Shown here piece after piece: positions 22,952-30,938 of a stretch of DNA of 39,771 nucleotides. Positions within the stretch are counted from its first letter, which is position 1. The number at the start of each line of letters is the position of its first letter. A model generated the notes under the pieces. That model saw only the letters and a program-made list of their open reading frames with translations. It did no database searches and was not told the origin of the DNA. Position numbers and translations under genes: made by a program. The stretch comes from an uncultured Garciella sp. (GTDB lineage Bacteria > Bacillota > Clostridia > Eubacteriales > Garciellaceae): contig USMD01000001.1 in assembly GCA_900555725.1 (NCBI GenBank), positions 1 to 39,771 of the forward strand, in the 5' to 3' direction.

Positions 22952-24196
22952 TTAAAAAATTAAAGGAAAAGTAAATGTAACGAGAGCTGCCCAAAGTCCG
23001 TAGATCGGCAAATACTTAGTAATAGCCTCTTGGATGTTTGAAAGCCCAGTTTTGTTTTGTAGAAAGCCCATATAGGAAAGCATGATCCAAATTAGATTGG
23101 CCCAAATAAGTATGTTTACGCCTAAAGCAGCAAGTCTGTTGGGTGTAATCCCATAAGAAGAAAGCCTGAACACTATGGCTGATAAGGCCACACTGTCAAC
23201 GATAAGAGCAGGAACAATTAGGGCAAAATTTATATAATCAGAAATGTTCCTTTTCTCCTCTGTGCCTCTTTCGGTAATGGAGAATATAGTAACGACCAAT
23301 ACACTAAGGAGTATTCCGTTGAAAGATATAAGAAAATTGCGGTCCAAAAATGGATTTTTTCCGATCCAAATAACTGTTATCAGATAGACCAACAATGTGC
23401 CTAGTACAAGAGGACTAAAAATTTTAGCTATATATGGAGCAATATTTTTAGCAAGTTTAAAGTTCCTTGATGCTAGGTATGCGGCTACAATGGCGAGAGC
23501 CGCAGCTCCAAATAAAACAACGTTCTTAAAATAGAATTCAGATATATCAATGCCGATAAATGTAAATAACTGCATGGTTAATGCTGTTAGTAGCATTCCG
23601 CTGATTGCCATGCTAGCGTAGAGTATACAGAATTCTCCATTAAATTTAAGATAGGCTAATCTTGTGCTGCCTATTCCATATTCATTCCCTGTAAATGCAA
23701 GCCCTAATAATACCCATAAGAAAATTGGAAGGTGCAGATAAGCCAGGATAATACTATCTTTATGCTCTAGTGGCAGCATATTAAGATAAACTCCAGAGAT
23801 TAGAAATAAGCATACCAGGGTGTAAAGAATCCTTTTTTTGGGGATGTTATTATATACAAAATAGGCAGCAATAAAGGGAATTATACCAAAAACAAGATTA
23901 ATAGGGGCTATTGCTAGTTGTTCGGCAAAATGCAAAATGATCCTGGTACTTATCCCGGACAAAATTGCTAAAATGCCCATAGATAAGAAATCTTTCTGAA
24001 GCAAGGAAGCTTTTTCTGTATTTGTTGCCTCCTTGAAATACAATCTTTCATACCAAACGGCAAGAACTTGCGAATCAGGGTTTTGTTCCCAGGCGTATGG
24101 GAATGACTTTTTAAAAGCTTCGGGTTCTTTTCTAAACATTCTCTCCAGTTCATGGGGATTCCCAATATTTTTAATAATGAGATTGTTATTGTCCAT
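22952..24196 (-). CDS. DUF4153-like polytopic membrane protein
   Basis: 414 aa from the ATG at 24196, which has AGAGGAGGTATAATC just ahead; the open frame upstream to 24247 has no site. An 80-residue soluble head (ending NPDSQVLAVWYERLYF) is followed by about 10-11 membrane helices. The layout recalls DUF4153-type proteins. It is the third gene of a unit with DUF2975 and a YozG-type HTH, so it may belong to the same regulated module. The function is unknown. Confidence 0.72.
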   Translation of the reverse strand: MDNNNLIIKNIGNPHELERMFRKEPEAFKKSFPYAWEQNPDSQVLAVWYERLYFKEATNTEKASLLQKDFLSMGILAILSGISTRIILHFAEQLAIAPINLVFGIIPFIAAYFVYNNIPKKRILYTLVCLFLISGVYLNMLPLEHKDSIILAYLHLPIFLWVLLGLAFTGNEYGIGSTRLAYLKFNGEFCILYASMAISGMLLTALTMQLFTFIGIDISEFYFKNVVLFGAAALAIVAAYLASRNFKLAKNIAPYIAKIFSPLVLGTLLVYLITVIWIGKNPFLDRNFLISFNGILLSVLVVTIFSITERGTEEKRNISDYINFALIVPALIVDSVALSAIVFRLSSYGITPNRLAALGVNILIWANLIWIMLSYMGFLQNKTGLSNIQEAITKYLPIYGLWAALVTFTFPLIF

Positions 24197-24253
24197 GATT
24201 ATACCTCCTCTACTAATTGTCATATTAAGTCCTATTTTCAGCCACAAAGTTTA

Positions 24254-24475
24254 TTATCCTTGACTATCTTCGTCACTTTTGTATTCTAAAATATCACCTG
24301 GTTGACAATCTAAAGCTTTGCATATTTCCTCTAAAGTTGAGAACCGAATAGCTTTTGCTTTTCCATTTTTTAATATAGAAATGTTAGCCATGGTTATTCC
24401 AACCCTTTCCGAAAGTTCTGTGACACTCATTTTTCTTTTAGCCAACATCACATCAATATTAATTATAATCGCCAT
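24254..24475 (-). CDS. YozG-type Xre-family HTH regulator
   Basis: 73 aa from the ATG at 24475 (GAGGTG six bases before). It is a single Cro/C1-type HTH: MLAKRKMSVTELSERVGITM then ANISILKNGKAKAIRFSTLE and KALDCQPGDILEY. This compact form is usually found downstream of a DUF2975 gene, as here, only 10 bases away. It probably controls the unit. Confidence 0.92.
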   Translation of the reverse strand: MAIIINIDVMLAKRKMSVTELSERVGITMANISILKNGKAKAIRFSTLEEICKALDCQPGDILEYKSDEDSQG

Positions 24476-24485
24476 ATTATTCACC

Positions 24486-24965
24486 TCATATCGTTAAATC
24501 ATTATCATTTTTTATATCTATGGCATTTTTTAATAGTTTTTGGAGCACAGCAGCAAAAACTGCGATAACCATTGGTGCAAAAATAAAGATCATTCCAATC
24601 AGTATAACACCTGGAGCATCATCTACCTCCCCTACAATATAGAATAGCGGCATGCTAAGCACATATAATATGCTGATTGTAGTTGCACAGTTTTTTATAT
24701 TCTTTAAAGCTTTTACAGATAACTCCGAAAAGGCTTTGTTCTTGTCAATATAGTTTAACAGTTTAAATGCCTGATACAATGCAAGAAAAAATGGTATGGC
24801 TGTTACATACATAATACTTAAAATACCATATAGAACATAAGCCATTTTCCAACTGCTTTCTGCTGCATCTCTAGCTATCCAAGGTAACCCAAATATACAT
24901 AAAGCAAGGATTGGAATCCCAATAAAAATAACAGCAAGTTTTAAAAAGATTGTTTCTCTTTTCAT
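24486..24965 (-). CDS. DUF2975 membrane protein
   Basis: 159 aa from the ATG at 24965 (GAGGTGG). Four membrane helices with a central LYQAFKLLNYIDKNKAFSELSVKALKNIK segment between helices 2 and 3, characteristic of DUF2975. The partner HTH follows. The role is unknown; these pairs are widespread in Firmicutes. Confidence 0.88.
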   Translation of the reverse strand: MKRETIFLKLAVIFIGIPILALCIFGLPWIARDAAESSWKMAYVLYGILSIMYVTAIPFFLALYQAFKLLNYIDKNKAFSELSVKALKNIKNCATTISILYVLSMPLFYIVGEVDDAPGVILIGMIFIFAPMVIAVFAAVLQKLLKNAIDIKNDNDLTI

Positions 24966-25240
24966 AAAAACCACCTCATATAAAATTTTTAGTAATTTAA
25001 TTCTAACATAGTTTTTATTGTCATGCAATAAATTATTATTATATTATGATATATTTTTATTCTAATAGAGTATAAAATGGTAAATTGTAAAGCGAGATTC
25101 TAGTTTTGTAAAGGACAATCCTGTTTTGTAAGTATTTTTCCCCTTCAGAAGAATGAATTCAAATTTAATATCTGTTATCCTCCAAAACAAAACAACCCTT
25201 GCAAACAGCTTAAATCAGCCATTTCCAAGGATTTCTATTC

Positions 25241-25291
25241 TTATTTTTTCTCCAACAGACAGACTGTCTCCATGTGCGGTATCACATAAGT
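25241..25291 (-). pseudogene. Possible C-terminal tail of a 23S rRNA uracil-5 methyltransferase
   Basis: The minus strand reads TYVIPHMETVCLLEKK and then a stop. The HxETVxLL ending is typical of RlmD/TrmA-type methyltransferases. Only about 16 codons are seen, so this is a weak call. Confidence 0.35.
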
Positions 25292-25341
25292 CTTATACAA
25301 TTTAACAAATGAAAGTTGGTATTTGAACCTTTTATCGAAAC

Positions 25342-25358
25342 CTACCCCCGTGGGGTAG
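25342..25358. promoter_or_regulatory. CsoR-like palindrome, orphan
   Basis: CTACCCC-CGT-GGGGTAG is a perfect 17-bp inverted repeat, close in form to copper-responsive CsoR operators. The adjacent genes are the 3' end of the ABC operon and a distant DUF2975 gene, neither an obvious target. It may be left from a deleted gene. Confidence 0.4.
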
Positions 25359-25453
25359 ACAGCATTTTGCTGGGTTTTAATCTAAAAGCTTACAATTAAT
25401 GTGGGTTCTTACATATTACTTAGTAACTGGGTTTATTTTTCAAAACACTTTAT

Positions 25454-26272
25454 CTAAATGACTAAATCTTTGCTTTTGTATGCTTTGATACTTCCATAAA
25501 ACAAACCAGCAGCTATAACTACAGAAATAATTAAAAATAGTATTTCAATCCCATTATTAACAACTGACAATCCTTCAAAATAGCTTAATGGTGATAAAAT
25601 TCTCAAAAAATCTAAATTCCCGAAATATTGAATGACAATACTTAAAACATACGAAAATATCATAAATAGATAGCCAAAACGCAGTGCCTTCTTATGGCCT
25701 TTAATAATTCCAGCCAATGATAAACCGATAGAAAAAAATACAATCTGCGAAAAAAACATACCGATTATTGTTTCTGTAACTGCTCCAAGCACTAACTTTC
25801 CGTTTGTATATGAATGCATTGTCCCATCAATGTAATATACAGTAAAAATACTTCCAAGCCATGTTACTAGAGCCAGTATTGAAATATTCACAATTCCGTT
25901 CCCAATTTTAGCTGTTATTATATCGGCTCTCTTATATGGTTTTGTATATATAAATTCAAATGTCTTGTCACGCTCATCTCTACCTAGTACTGTTACTCCA
26001 GTTGTTATTGAATGAAAATATACAATCAATGATATCCAGTAGAAAAGAATTAAGTGATAATCTAGTGATGTTTGTAAGCCTATACCTTCTAGTCCAAACA
26101 TTGTAACAACAATTCTCGGGAGCATTTCCATACTCTCCATTATCATATCAGCATTCTGAGATACCATAAGATATTCAACAATTCCATAAATTATTGTTAT
26201 TGCAACAATCATACACCAAATCAAAAGACTTTTTCGTGTGAGCTTTAACTCCTTCAAAAATATAGTTTTCAC
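25454..26272 (-). CDS. ABC-2-type permease
   Basis: 272 aa from a GTG at 26272 behind AAGGAGGAGG. Six membrane segments, with the YTKPYKRADIITAKIGNGIVN coupling region between helices 2 and 3, as in ABC-2 exporters (cf. LLxxPxxR). It is the last gene of tetR-ABC-permease-permease and should pair with the next permease and the ATPase to form an exporter. The substrate is unknown: drug, peptide or lipid. Confidence 0.88.
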   Translation of the reverse strand: MKTIFLKELKLTRKSLLIWCMIVAITIIYGIVEYLMVSQNADMIMESMEMLPRIVVTMFGLEGIGLQTSLDYHLILFYWISLIVYFHSITTGVTVLGRDERDKTFEFIYTKPYKRADIITAKIGNGIVNISILALVTWLGSIFTVYYIDGTMHSYTNGKLVLGAVTETIIGMFFSQIVFFSIGLSLAGIIKGHKKALRFGYLFMIFSYVLSIVIQYFGNLDFLRILSPLSYFEGLSVVNNGIEILFLIISVVIAAGLFYGSIKAYKSKDLVI

Positions 26273-26287
26273 TCTATAACCTCCTCC

Positions 26288-27082
26288 TTAAGATACTATG
26301 GCAATGTCTTTCTTCTGAAATATTCTATGTCCACATAAAATAAATGCTAAACATACGATTATAAATACTAGTACAAATCTGAATTCATACATGTTGTTAA
26401 TAATTACAAATGTATCATTAAAATAATGTAACGGTGATAGATATCGCAACGCATCTATTCCTGCAATCCTAGAAACGGAGCCATTAGCATATGAAAGAAA
26501 AACAACCCCCGTTGAAATTATGATTGTTGTTCTTATTTTGGGAAAGATAGTCCCAACTAACATGCCAAAAAACAAAAACATCAATGGTATCAATATTATT
26601 GGAAGGGAAATCAGAAATACGGCTAATAAGCTAAAGCCTTCATCTATACTTAGTTTCATTGCTATAAATGATACTATTATGTAGAACAAACCTATTATAA
26701 CTATACTTAATGCAGCAACCATCATCTTTGAAAAATATATTGTTGTCCTGCTGTAGGGTTTTGTCATTAAAAAGTCTGCAGAGTTCTGTTTGTACTCTTT
26801 AGTCATAATTCCTAGCCCTAAATTCATCCCGTAAATGCTAAATGCGACCAACGTGAAGAATGTAAGGAACGAATACATTCCAATAGGTGTTGTAAGTACT
26901 TCCATGGATGTCCCTATGGTTTCAAAAAATGCATTGTTAGAATTATTACCAATAGAAATACTTCCTCCAGTTACCATATCTATATAAACCGGAAGTGCTA
27001 TTATTATGAGAAATGATAATATGAGTGACCAAATTATTGTAATCTTCTTAATCTGCTTTATTTCATTTTTTAATATAACCAT
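26288..27082 (-). CDS. ABC-2-type permease
   Basis: 264 aa, ATG at 27082 with GGGAGGT. Six membrane segments; FLMTKPYSRTTIYFSKMMVA is the same loop motif as in the neighbouring permease, so the two are probably paralogous half-permeases. Spacing is 15 bases to the next gene and 12 to the ATPase. Confidence 0.88.
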   Translation of the reverse strand: MVILKNEIKQIKKITIIWSLILSFLIIIALPVYIDMVTGGSISIGNNSNNAFFETIGTSMEVLTTPIGMYSFLTFFTLVAFSIYGMNLGLGIMTKEYKQNSADFLMTKPYSRTTIYFSKMMVAALSIVIIGLFYIIVSFIAMKLSIDEGFSLLAVFLISLPIILIPLMFLFFGMLVGTIFPKIRTTIIISTGVVFLSYANGSVSRIAGIDALRYLSPLHYFNDTFVIINNMYEFRFVLVFIIVCLAFILCGHRIFQKKDIAIVS

Positions 27083-27094
27083 AATCTTACCTCC

Positions 27095-27985
27095 CTACTG
27101 ATAATAATGGAGAAAAATCTCTTCTAATGATGGTTCTTCAATATAAACATCAATTATATTTAACTCATTGATTTGTGAAATAATTTCAGATGCTTTTCCA
27201 CGATATATGAAAGAAGCTTCCTTATCATTTAATTGAAAATCTGCAATTCCTTTACCTGTAAAATACTCTTTATCAATATTGTTATTAGAGATTAGTCTTA
27301 TTTTTTTATATGAATTTTTTCTAAGTTCATTAATACTTTGGATATTGATAATAGTCCCTTTTTTTATGATAGCTACCTTATTACATATTTTTTGAACTTC
27401 ACTTAAGATATGAGAAGAATAAAGAATAGTTGTGCCGTTTTGATTTTCTTCTTTTAGCAATTTGAAAAACTCCTCTTTAATTAAGGGATCCAATCCGTTT
27501 GTCGGCTCATCTAGAATGATTAATTCTGGTGAATGTTGAAGCGCTGCAACGATTCCAACTTTCTTTTTATTACCAAATGATAAATCAGTAATTTTCCTTT
27601 TAATATCAAGTTTAAGTCTCTCGACCAATTCATCTGTTTTCTCATTACAATCTTTCTGATACAACTCGGCTGAATACTTTAGGAGTTCTTTGACAGTCAT
27701 ATTTTCATAATAAAAGGCTTCTGATGGAACGTAACCGATACTCTTTGCAATCTCATGTGCACTCTTTATGCAATCCTTGCCAAATATTTTAGCATTTCCG
27801 CTTGTAGGGTGAATAAGAGCAAGCAATGATCTAATCGTTGTTGACTTTCCAGCTCCATTTGGACCGATGAACCCAAAAACTTCTCCTTCCTCCACAGCAA
27901 AAGACACACTCTCTATTCCTCTGTGTTTGCCATAATATTTTGACAGATTATTAATTTCAATAATATTTTTTTCTACATAAACCAC
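27095..27985 (-). CDS. ABC transporter ATP-binding protein
   Basis: 296 aa. Walker A GPNGAGKSTT (41-50), a variant signature LSFGNKKKVGI, Walker B LIILDEPTNGLDP and the switch His in SSHILSEVQ are all present. It powers the exporter formed by the next two genes. The only in-frame start is a GTG at 27985 that overlaps the ribosome site AGGAAGGTGG; at the ideal distance from that site lies ATG followed directly by TAG. The start is therefore uncertain. The C-terminus (DVYIEEPSLEEIFLHYYQ) is complete. Confidence 0.93.
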   Translation of the reverse strand: MVYVEKNIIEINNLSKYYGKHRGIESVSFAVEEGEVFGFIGPNGAGKSTTIRSLLALIHPTSGNAKIFGKDCIKSAHEIAKSIGYVPSEAFYYENMTVKELLKYSAELYQKDCNEKTDELVERLKLDIKRKITDLSFGNKKKVGIVAALQHSPELIILDEPTNGLDPLIKEEFFKLLKEENQNGTTILYSSHILSEVQKICNKVAIIKKGTIINIQSINELRKNSYKKIRLISNNNIDKEYFTGKGIADFQLNDKEASFIYRGKASEIISQINELNIIDVYIEEPSLEEIFLHYYQ

Positions 27986-27999
27986 CTTCCTATATTGTA

Positions 28000-28668
28000 T
28001 TATTTATATAAAAGTCTTTTCAGAACCTCCATATACTCTTCAAATTCCTTTATGATAACTTCATCATAATTTTTTTGATAATCCTCTATATTACTGCCAT
28101 ATCGCAATAAAGAATCAGAAAAACCTCTAATCGTCCATAAAGCGATATTCTGTGCTTTTTCACAGCTTATATCATCTCTAAATAATGATTTATCAGATAT
28201 TCTAAGAATCTTTTCTAAAAGTTTTTGATTTGAATTCGGCAAATCCTTTGGTAACCCTTCAGGAAACACTTGATTGATAGAAAATACAGCTTTACTGACA
28301 AAAGCATAAACATCAGGAAATCGAAATGTCATTTCCATGGCTACCTTAGATACGATTCTTATATTATCTAGAAAATCTCTGTCTTTTAATATTACTTTTG
28401 AATATTCTTCATCCATTATTTCAGCACAATATTTTAATAGGAATAAAAATAAACCTTTCTTACTACCAAAGTAGTGAAAAATAAGCCCTTTAGATATACC
28501 TGCTTCAATTGCAAGATTATCCATATTTGCTGCAGCGTAACCTTTTGTAAACTCTTTCAAGGCTGCTGAGATTACCTTTTTACGCTTTTCTTCATCCATC
28601 GTCATGATTTTATGATCTTTTATATCATATTCACCTAAAAATGGTTTTTCCTTTGTATCCTTACTCAA
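28000..28668 (-). CDS. TetR-family repressor of the ABC exporter
   Basis: 222 aa from a TTG at 28668, nine bases after AAAGGAG. The HTH is MDNLAIEAGISKGLIFHYFGSKKGLF. It is first in the operon with the ATPase and permeases and has two palindromic operators at its promoter, so autoregulation and ligand-induced export are likely. The ligand-binding domain has no recognised specificity. Confidence 0.92.
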   Translation of the reverse strand: MSKDTKEKPFLGEYDIKDHKIMTMDEEKRKKVISAALKEFTKGYAAANMDNLAIEAGISKGLIFHYFGSKKGLFLFLLKYCAEIMDEEYSKVILKDRDFLDNIRIVSKVAMEMTFRFPDVYAFVSKAVFSINQVFPEGLPKDLPNSNQKLLEKILRISDKSLFRDDISCEKAQNIALWTIRGFSDSLLRYGSNIEDYQKNYDEVIIKEFEEYMEVLKRLLYK

Positions 28669-28687
28669 GATATCAAGCTCCTTTCTG

Positions 28688-28745
28688 TTGACTATAAAGT
28701 CAATATCTTTACTTATATAATATTACTTGTTGACTCTAGAGTCAA
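28688..28745 (-). promoter_or_regulatory. Promoter and two operators of the tetR-ABC operon
   Basis: Two 16-bp palindromes with identical arms: TTGACT-CTAG-AGTCAA (28730-28745) and TTGACT-ATAA-AGTCAA (28688-28703), centres 42 bp or four turns apart. On the minus strand TTGACT (28745 side) with a 17-base spacer and TATTAT forms the promoter. The upstream operator covers the -35 box and the other lies just after the start. Confidence 0.85.
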
Positions 28746-28936
28746 TATGATTTCTATTTTTATTTGTAAACTTTATGCAGCAAATGAAAAAAGCCGACTC
28801 AGATCATTGATTCAAGTCAGCCTTCTAAAATATTATTCACCAGTGGAGTGTGCAATGGACATGGAGTGGAATCGTTCGAAGATGCCTCTTTGCATATCTA
28901 TAAACAGATGGAAAGCAGGACTTTCCTATTAAATAA
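28746..28936. other. Short intergenic stretch, a possible hairpin and unclear debris
   Basis: A hairpin around 28793-28823 (AGCCGACT with AGTCAGCC region) has a U-run on the minus strand. The rest has the look of old coding sequence, but I cannot name a family. Confidence 0.35.
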
Positions 28937-28973
28937 AAAAGAGAAATGCAGGAATGATATGCATTTCTCTTTT
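28937..28973 (-). terminator. Terminator of the rubrerythrin gene
   Basis: A perfect 14-bp stem (28937-28950 with 28960-28973) is followed by a U-run on the minus strand. Confidence 0.9.
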
Positions 28974-28990
28974 ATTCTAATATTTATGTA

Positions 28991-29536
28991 TTACTCTCCA
29001 AAATATCTCTTTAGTAATCCTTGGAATGCTTTTCCATGTCTTGCTTCATCTCTTGCCATCTCATGAACAGTATCATGGATTGCATCCAGATTTGCGGCCT
29101 TTGCTCTCTTAGCAAGATCCGTCTTTCCTGCTGTTGCTCCGTTTTCAGCTTCTACACGCATTTCAAGGTTTTTCTTTGTAGAGTCTGTAACAACTTCACC
29201 AAGTAATTCTGCAAACTTCGCAGCATGTTCTGCCTCTTCATAAGCTGCTTTCTCATAATACATACCAATTTCTGGATAACCTTCTCTATGAGCAACTCTT
29301 GCCATGGCGAGATACATACCTACCTCTGTACATTCTCCTGAAAAATTTGCTCTTAGATCTTCGATAATATCCTCACTAACACCCTTTGCAACTCCTACAG
29401 TATGTTCTGCAGCCCAACTCATATTAGCATCTTGCTCTGCGAATTTTGATCCAGGTGCATTACACTGGGGACATTTTTCTGGGGGATTTTCTCCTTCATG
29501 AACATAACCACATATTGCACATACAAACTTTTTCAT
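28991..29536 (-). CDS. Reverse rubrerythrin
   Basis: 181 aa, ATG at 29536 with AAGGAGAG. The rubredoxin-like domain is at the N-terminus (C6xxC9...C22xxC25), ahead of the ferritin-like diiron domain (GECTEVGMYLAMARVAHREG; YEEAEHAAKF; MARDEARHGKAF). This reversed order marks the clostridial 'reverse' rubrerythrins that reduce oxygen and peroxide, receiving electrons from NADH:rubredoxin-type proteins. The iron ligands (Glu and EExH-type motifs) are present. Single-gene unit, probably controlled by oxygen stress, though I see no convincing PerR box. Confidence 0.95.
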   Translation of the reverse strand: MKKFVCAICGYVHEGENPPEKCPQCNAPGSKFAEQDANMSWAAEHTVGVAKGVSEDIIEDLRANFSGECTEVGMYLAMARVAHREGYPEIGMYYEKAAYEEAEHAAKFAELLGEVVTDSTKKNLEMRVEAENGATAGKTDLAKRAKAANLDAIHDTVHEMARDEARHGKAFQGLLKRYFGE

Positions 29537-29907
29537 TTTTATCTCTCCTTCTTTAAATAATTAATTAAGCATATTTTTATAATTGCTGCTTAGACATTAT
29601 CCTTTGTTATTGTCAAAGCAGATTTTTCATGCGCTTTTTTAAAATAAAACACTTTTATTCTTAATTTTCAAATCGCTGAGTTTATTAGATTGAAAAATAC
29701 AAACTTTTTATTATCACAATTATTATTTCTCTCTAAATATCTACACTTTCATCAATAGTACCTTTAAAAATAATAATAAACGCAATAATATATTCATTAT
29801 TAATTTATATTCATTATAATTTATAATTATAATATCATACCTAATCCAAAAATGCAATAAGAAATTTTTAAAGATTTGTTTTTTAGAATCCGTAAAATCT
29901 TATGCAA
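29537..29907. other. AT-rich intergenic region
   Basis: Very AT-rich, no ORF. It must contain the rubrerythrin promoter. A TTATAATTATAA palindrome at 29821-29832 resembles half of a PerR box but is nearly 300 bases away from the gene and lacks the central base. Nothing else is seen. Confidence 0.4.
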
Positions 29908-29961
29908 AAATATCCCTATTAAGAAAGTGGCTATCGCCGCTCTAGTGAAATAGGGATATTT
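29908..29961 (-). terminator. Two-level hairpin terminator after the DUF421 gene
   Basis: A perfect 13-bp outer stem (29908-29920 with 29949-29961) encloses a 6-bp inner stem (AGTGGC with GCCGCT). A short U-run follows on the minus strand. It is larger than a usual terminator. Confidence 0.65.
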
Positions 29962-29991
29962 AGGCCCAGAGGGGCAAGATAAGCTTCTCCT

Positions 29992-30600
29992 TTATGGTTC
30001 ATTCTTACCTTCTGTTTTCTTATCTTTTATCTCTTGAAAAATGTTTTTCCCTTGATTTTGGTTGGATTGATTATTTGTATCATGATTTATGAACTTTTTT
30101 ATTTCCTTTATTTCGTCCATTAATGTTGCAAAATCTTCTTTTGTTAAGGGTTTTTTATTGTCCTTTAATTCATATCCTAATTGGCCACTAACCTCAATAG
30201 TAGCATACTGCACATCATCAATAGAAACTATTCCCGCCTGTCTTAATCGGGTTTCAAGTCTATCGACAGACATTCTAAGCTTTTGTAAATTTTCTAGCTG
30301 GATTTCTCCATTTTCTACAACTATAATAGATTTTCCAGTGGATATCGTCTCCATAAAATCCAATTTCAATTCCACATACTCAGTGATAACCATTAGAATT
30401 GTTATCAATAATGCCACACCAAATGTAATTAATAGTCCCCTTCCAGCTACGGGTTGTATTAATAATGAACCGATTCCTATCATTACAACAACTTGTGTGA
30501 TGGTCATTTGAGATATGGATTTTCTCCCACCAATTCTCAAAATAAATTTACCTACATAAAATATAAGAATGGTTTGCCAAATCCAGTGTAAATCATCCAT
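29992..30600 (-). CDS. DUF421 (YetF/YcaP-type) membrane protein
   Basis: 202 aa. The N-terminal half has two or three membrane segments (ILRIGGRKSISQMTITQVVVMIGIGSLL); the cytoplasmic half has the family motif MSVDRLETRLRQAGIVSIDDVQYATIEVSGQLGYE. An extra hydrophilic tail rich in Asn, Gln and Lys follows. YetF-type proteins occur in spore-formers; the biochemical role is unknown. It is upstream of the rubrerythrin but separated by a terminator. Confidence 0.9.
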   Translation of the reverse strand: MDDLHWIWQTILIFYVGKFILRIGGRKSISQMTITQVVVMIGIGSLLIQPVAGRGLLITFGVALLITILMVITEYVELKLDFMETISTGKSIIVVENGEIQLENLQKLRMSVDRLETRLRQAGIVSIDDVQYATIEVSGQLGYELKDNKKPLTKEDFATLMDEIKEIKKFINHDTNNQSNQNQGKNIFQEIKDKKTEGKNEP

Positions 30601-30682
30601 ACGATCAGCCCCTAATATTTATAGTATTAAAATATCCATAAATATAAGTTATCCTTTCTCAGATATTTAATACATGGATATG

Positions 30683-30770
30683 CATAGGGTCAGCTACGCC
30701 CTTACTATTTCCTGATCTTATTTTGGATATCATTTACAATGATAAATTAATCTTTTGAGATAACCCTATG
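30683..30770. repeat. MITE-like remnant derived from a RAYT element
   Basis: 88 bases bounded by CATAGGGT (30683-30690) and ACCCTATG (30763-30770). The interior is about 80 percent alike to the 3' end of the RAYT gene (compare 30711-30762 with 31018-31069), so it is a shrunken relative of that element. Confidence 0.6.
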
Positions 30771-30791
30771 TGTTAGGATAGTTTAAGAATC

Positions 30792-30938
30792 TTAAAAATT
30801 AAATATTATATTAATAATTAGAAAGGAATCTTCAACATATGCTTCAATTTCGCCGTTCATTTTGGTAACCAAGTTTTTTACAATAGCCAAACCCAAGCCT
30901 GTAGTTTTCTTGGTTCTAGATTTATCAGCGGGAATAAC
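30792..30938 (-). pseudogene. C-terminal fragment of a sensor histidine kinase
   Basis: 48 codons read ADKSRTKKTTGLGLAIVKNL then TKMNGEIEAYVEDSFLII and a natural stop. This is the G2-box and last strand of a HATPase domain. It stops exactly at the inverted end of the RAYT element (30939), and the rest of the kinase is not found on the other side. Confidence 0.8.

Larger units (their letters stand above)
24966..25453. other. Intergenic region with gene debris and an orphan palindrome
   Basis: About 490 bases without an intact gene. It must include the promoter of the DUF2975 unit near 25000-25090 (AT-rich). It also contains a possible rRNA methyltransferase tail (25241-25291) and a CsoR-like palindrome (25342-25358). 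Nothing else is recognised. Confidence 0.5.

Noticed and set aside
29814..29835. PerR box upstream of reverse rubrerythrin
   Set aside because: TTATAATTATAA lacks the 7-1-7 form of PerR sites and is nearly 300 bases from the start in a very AT-rich region.
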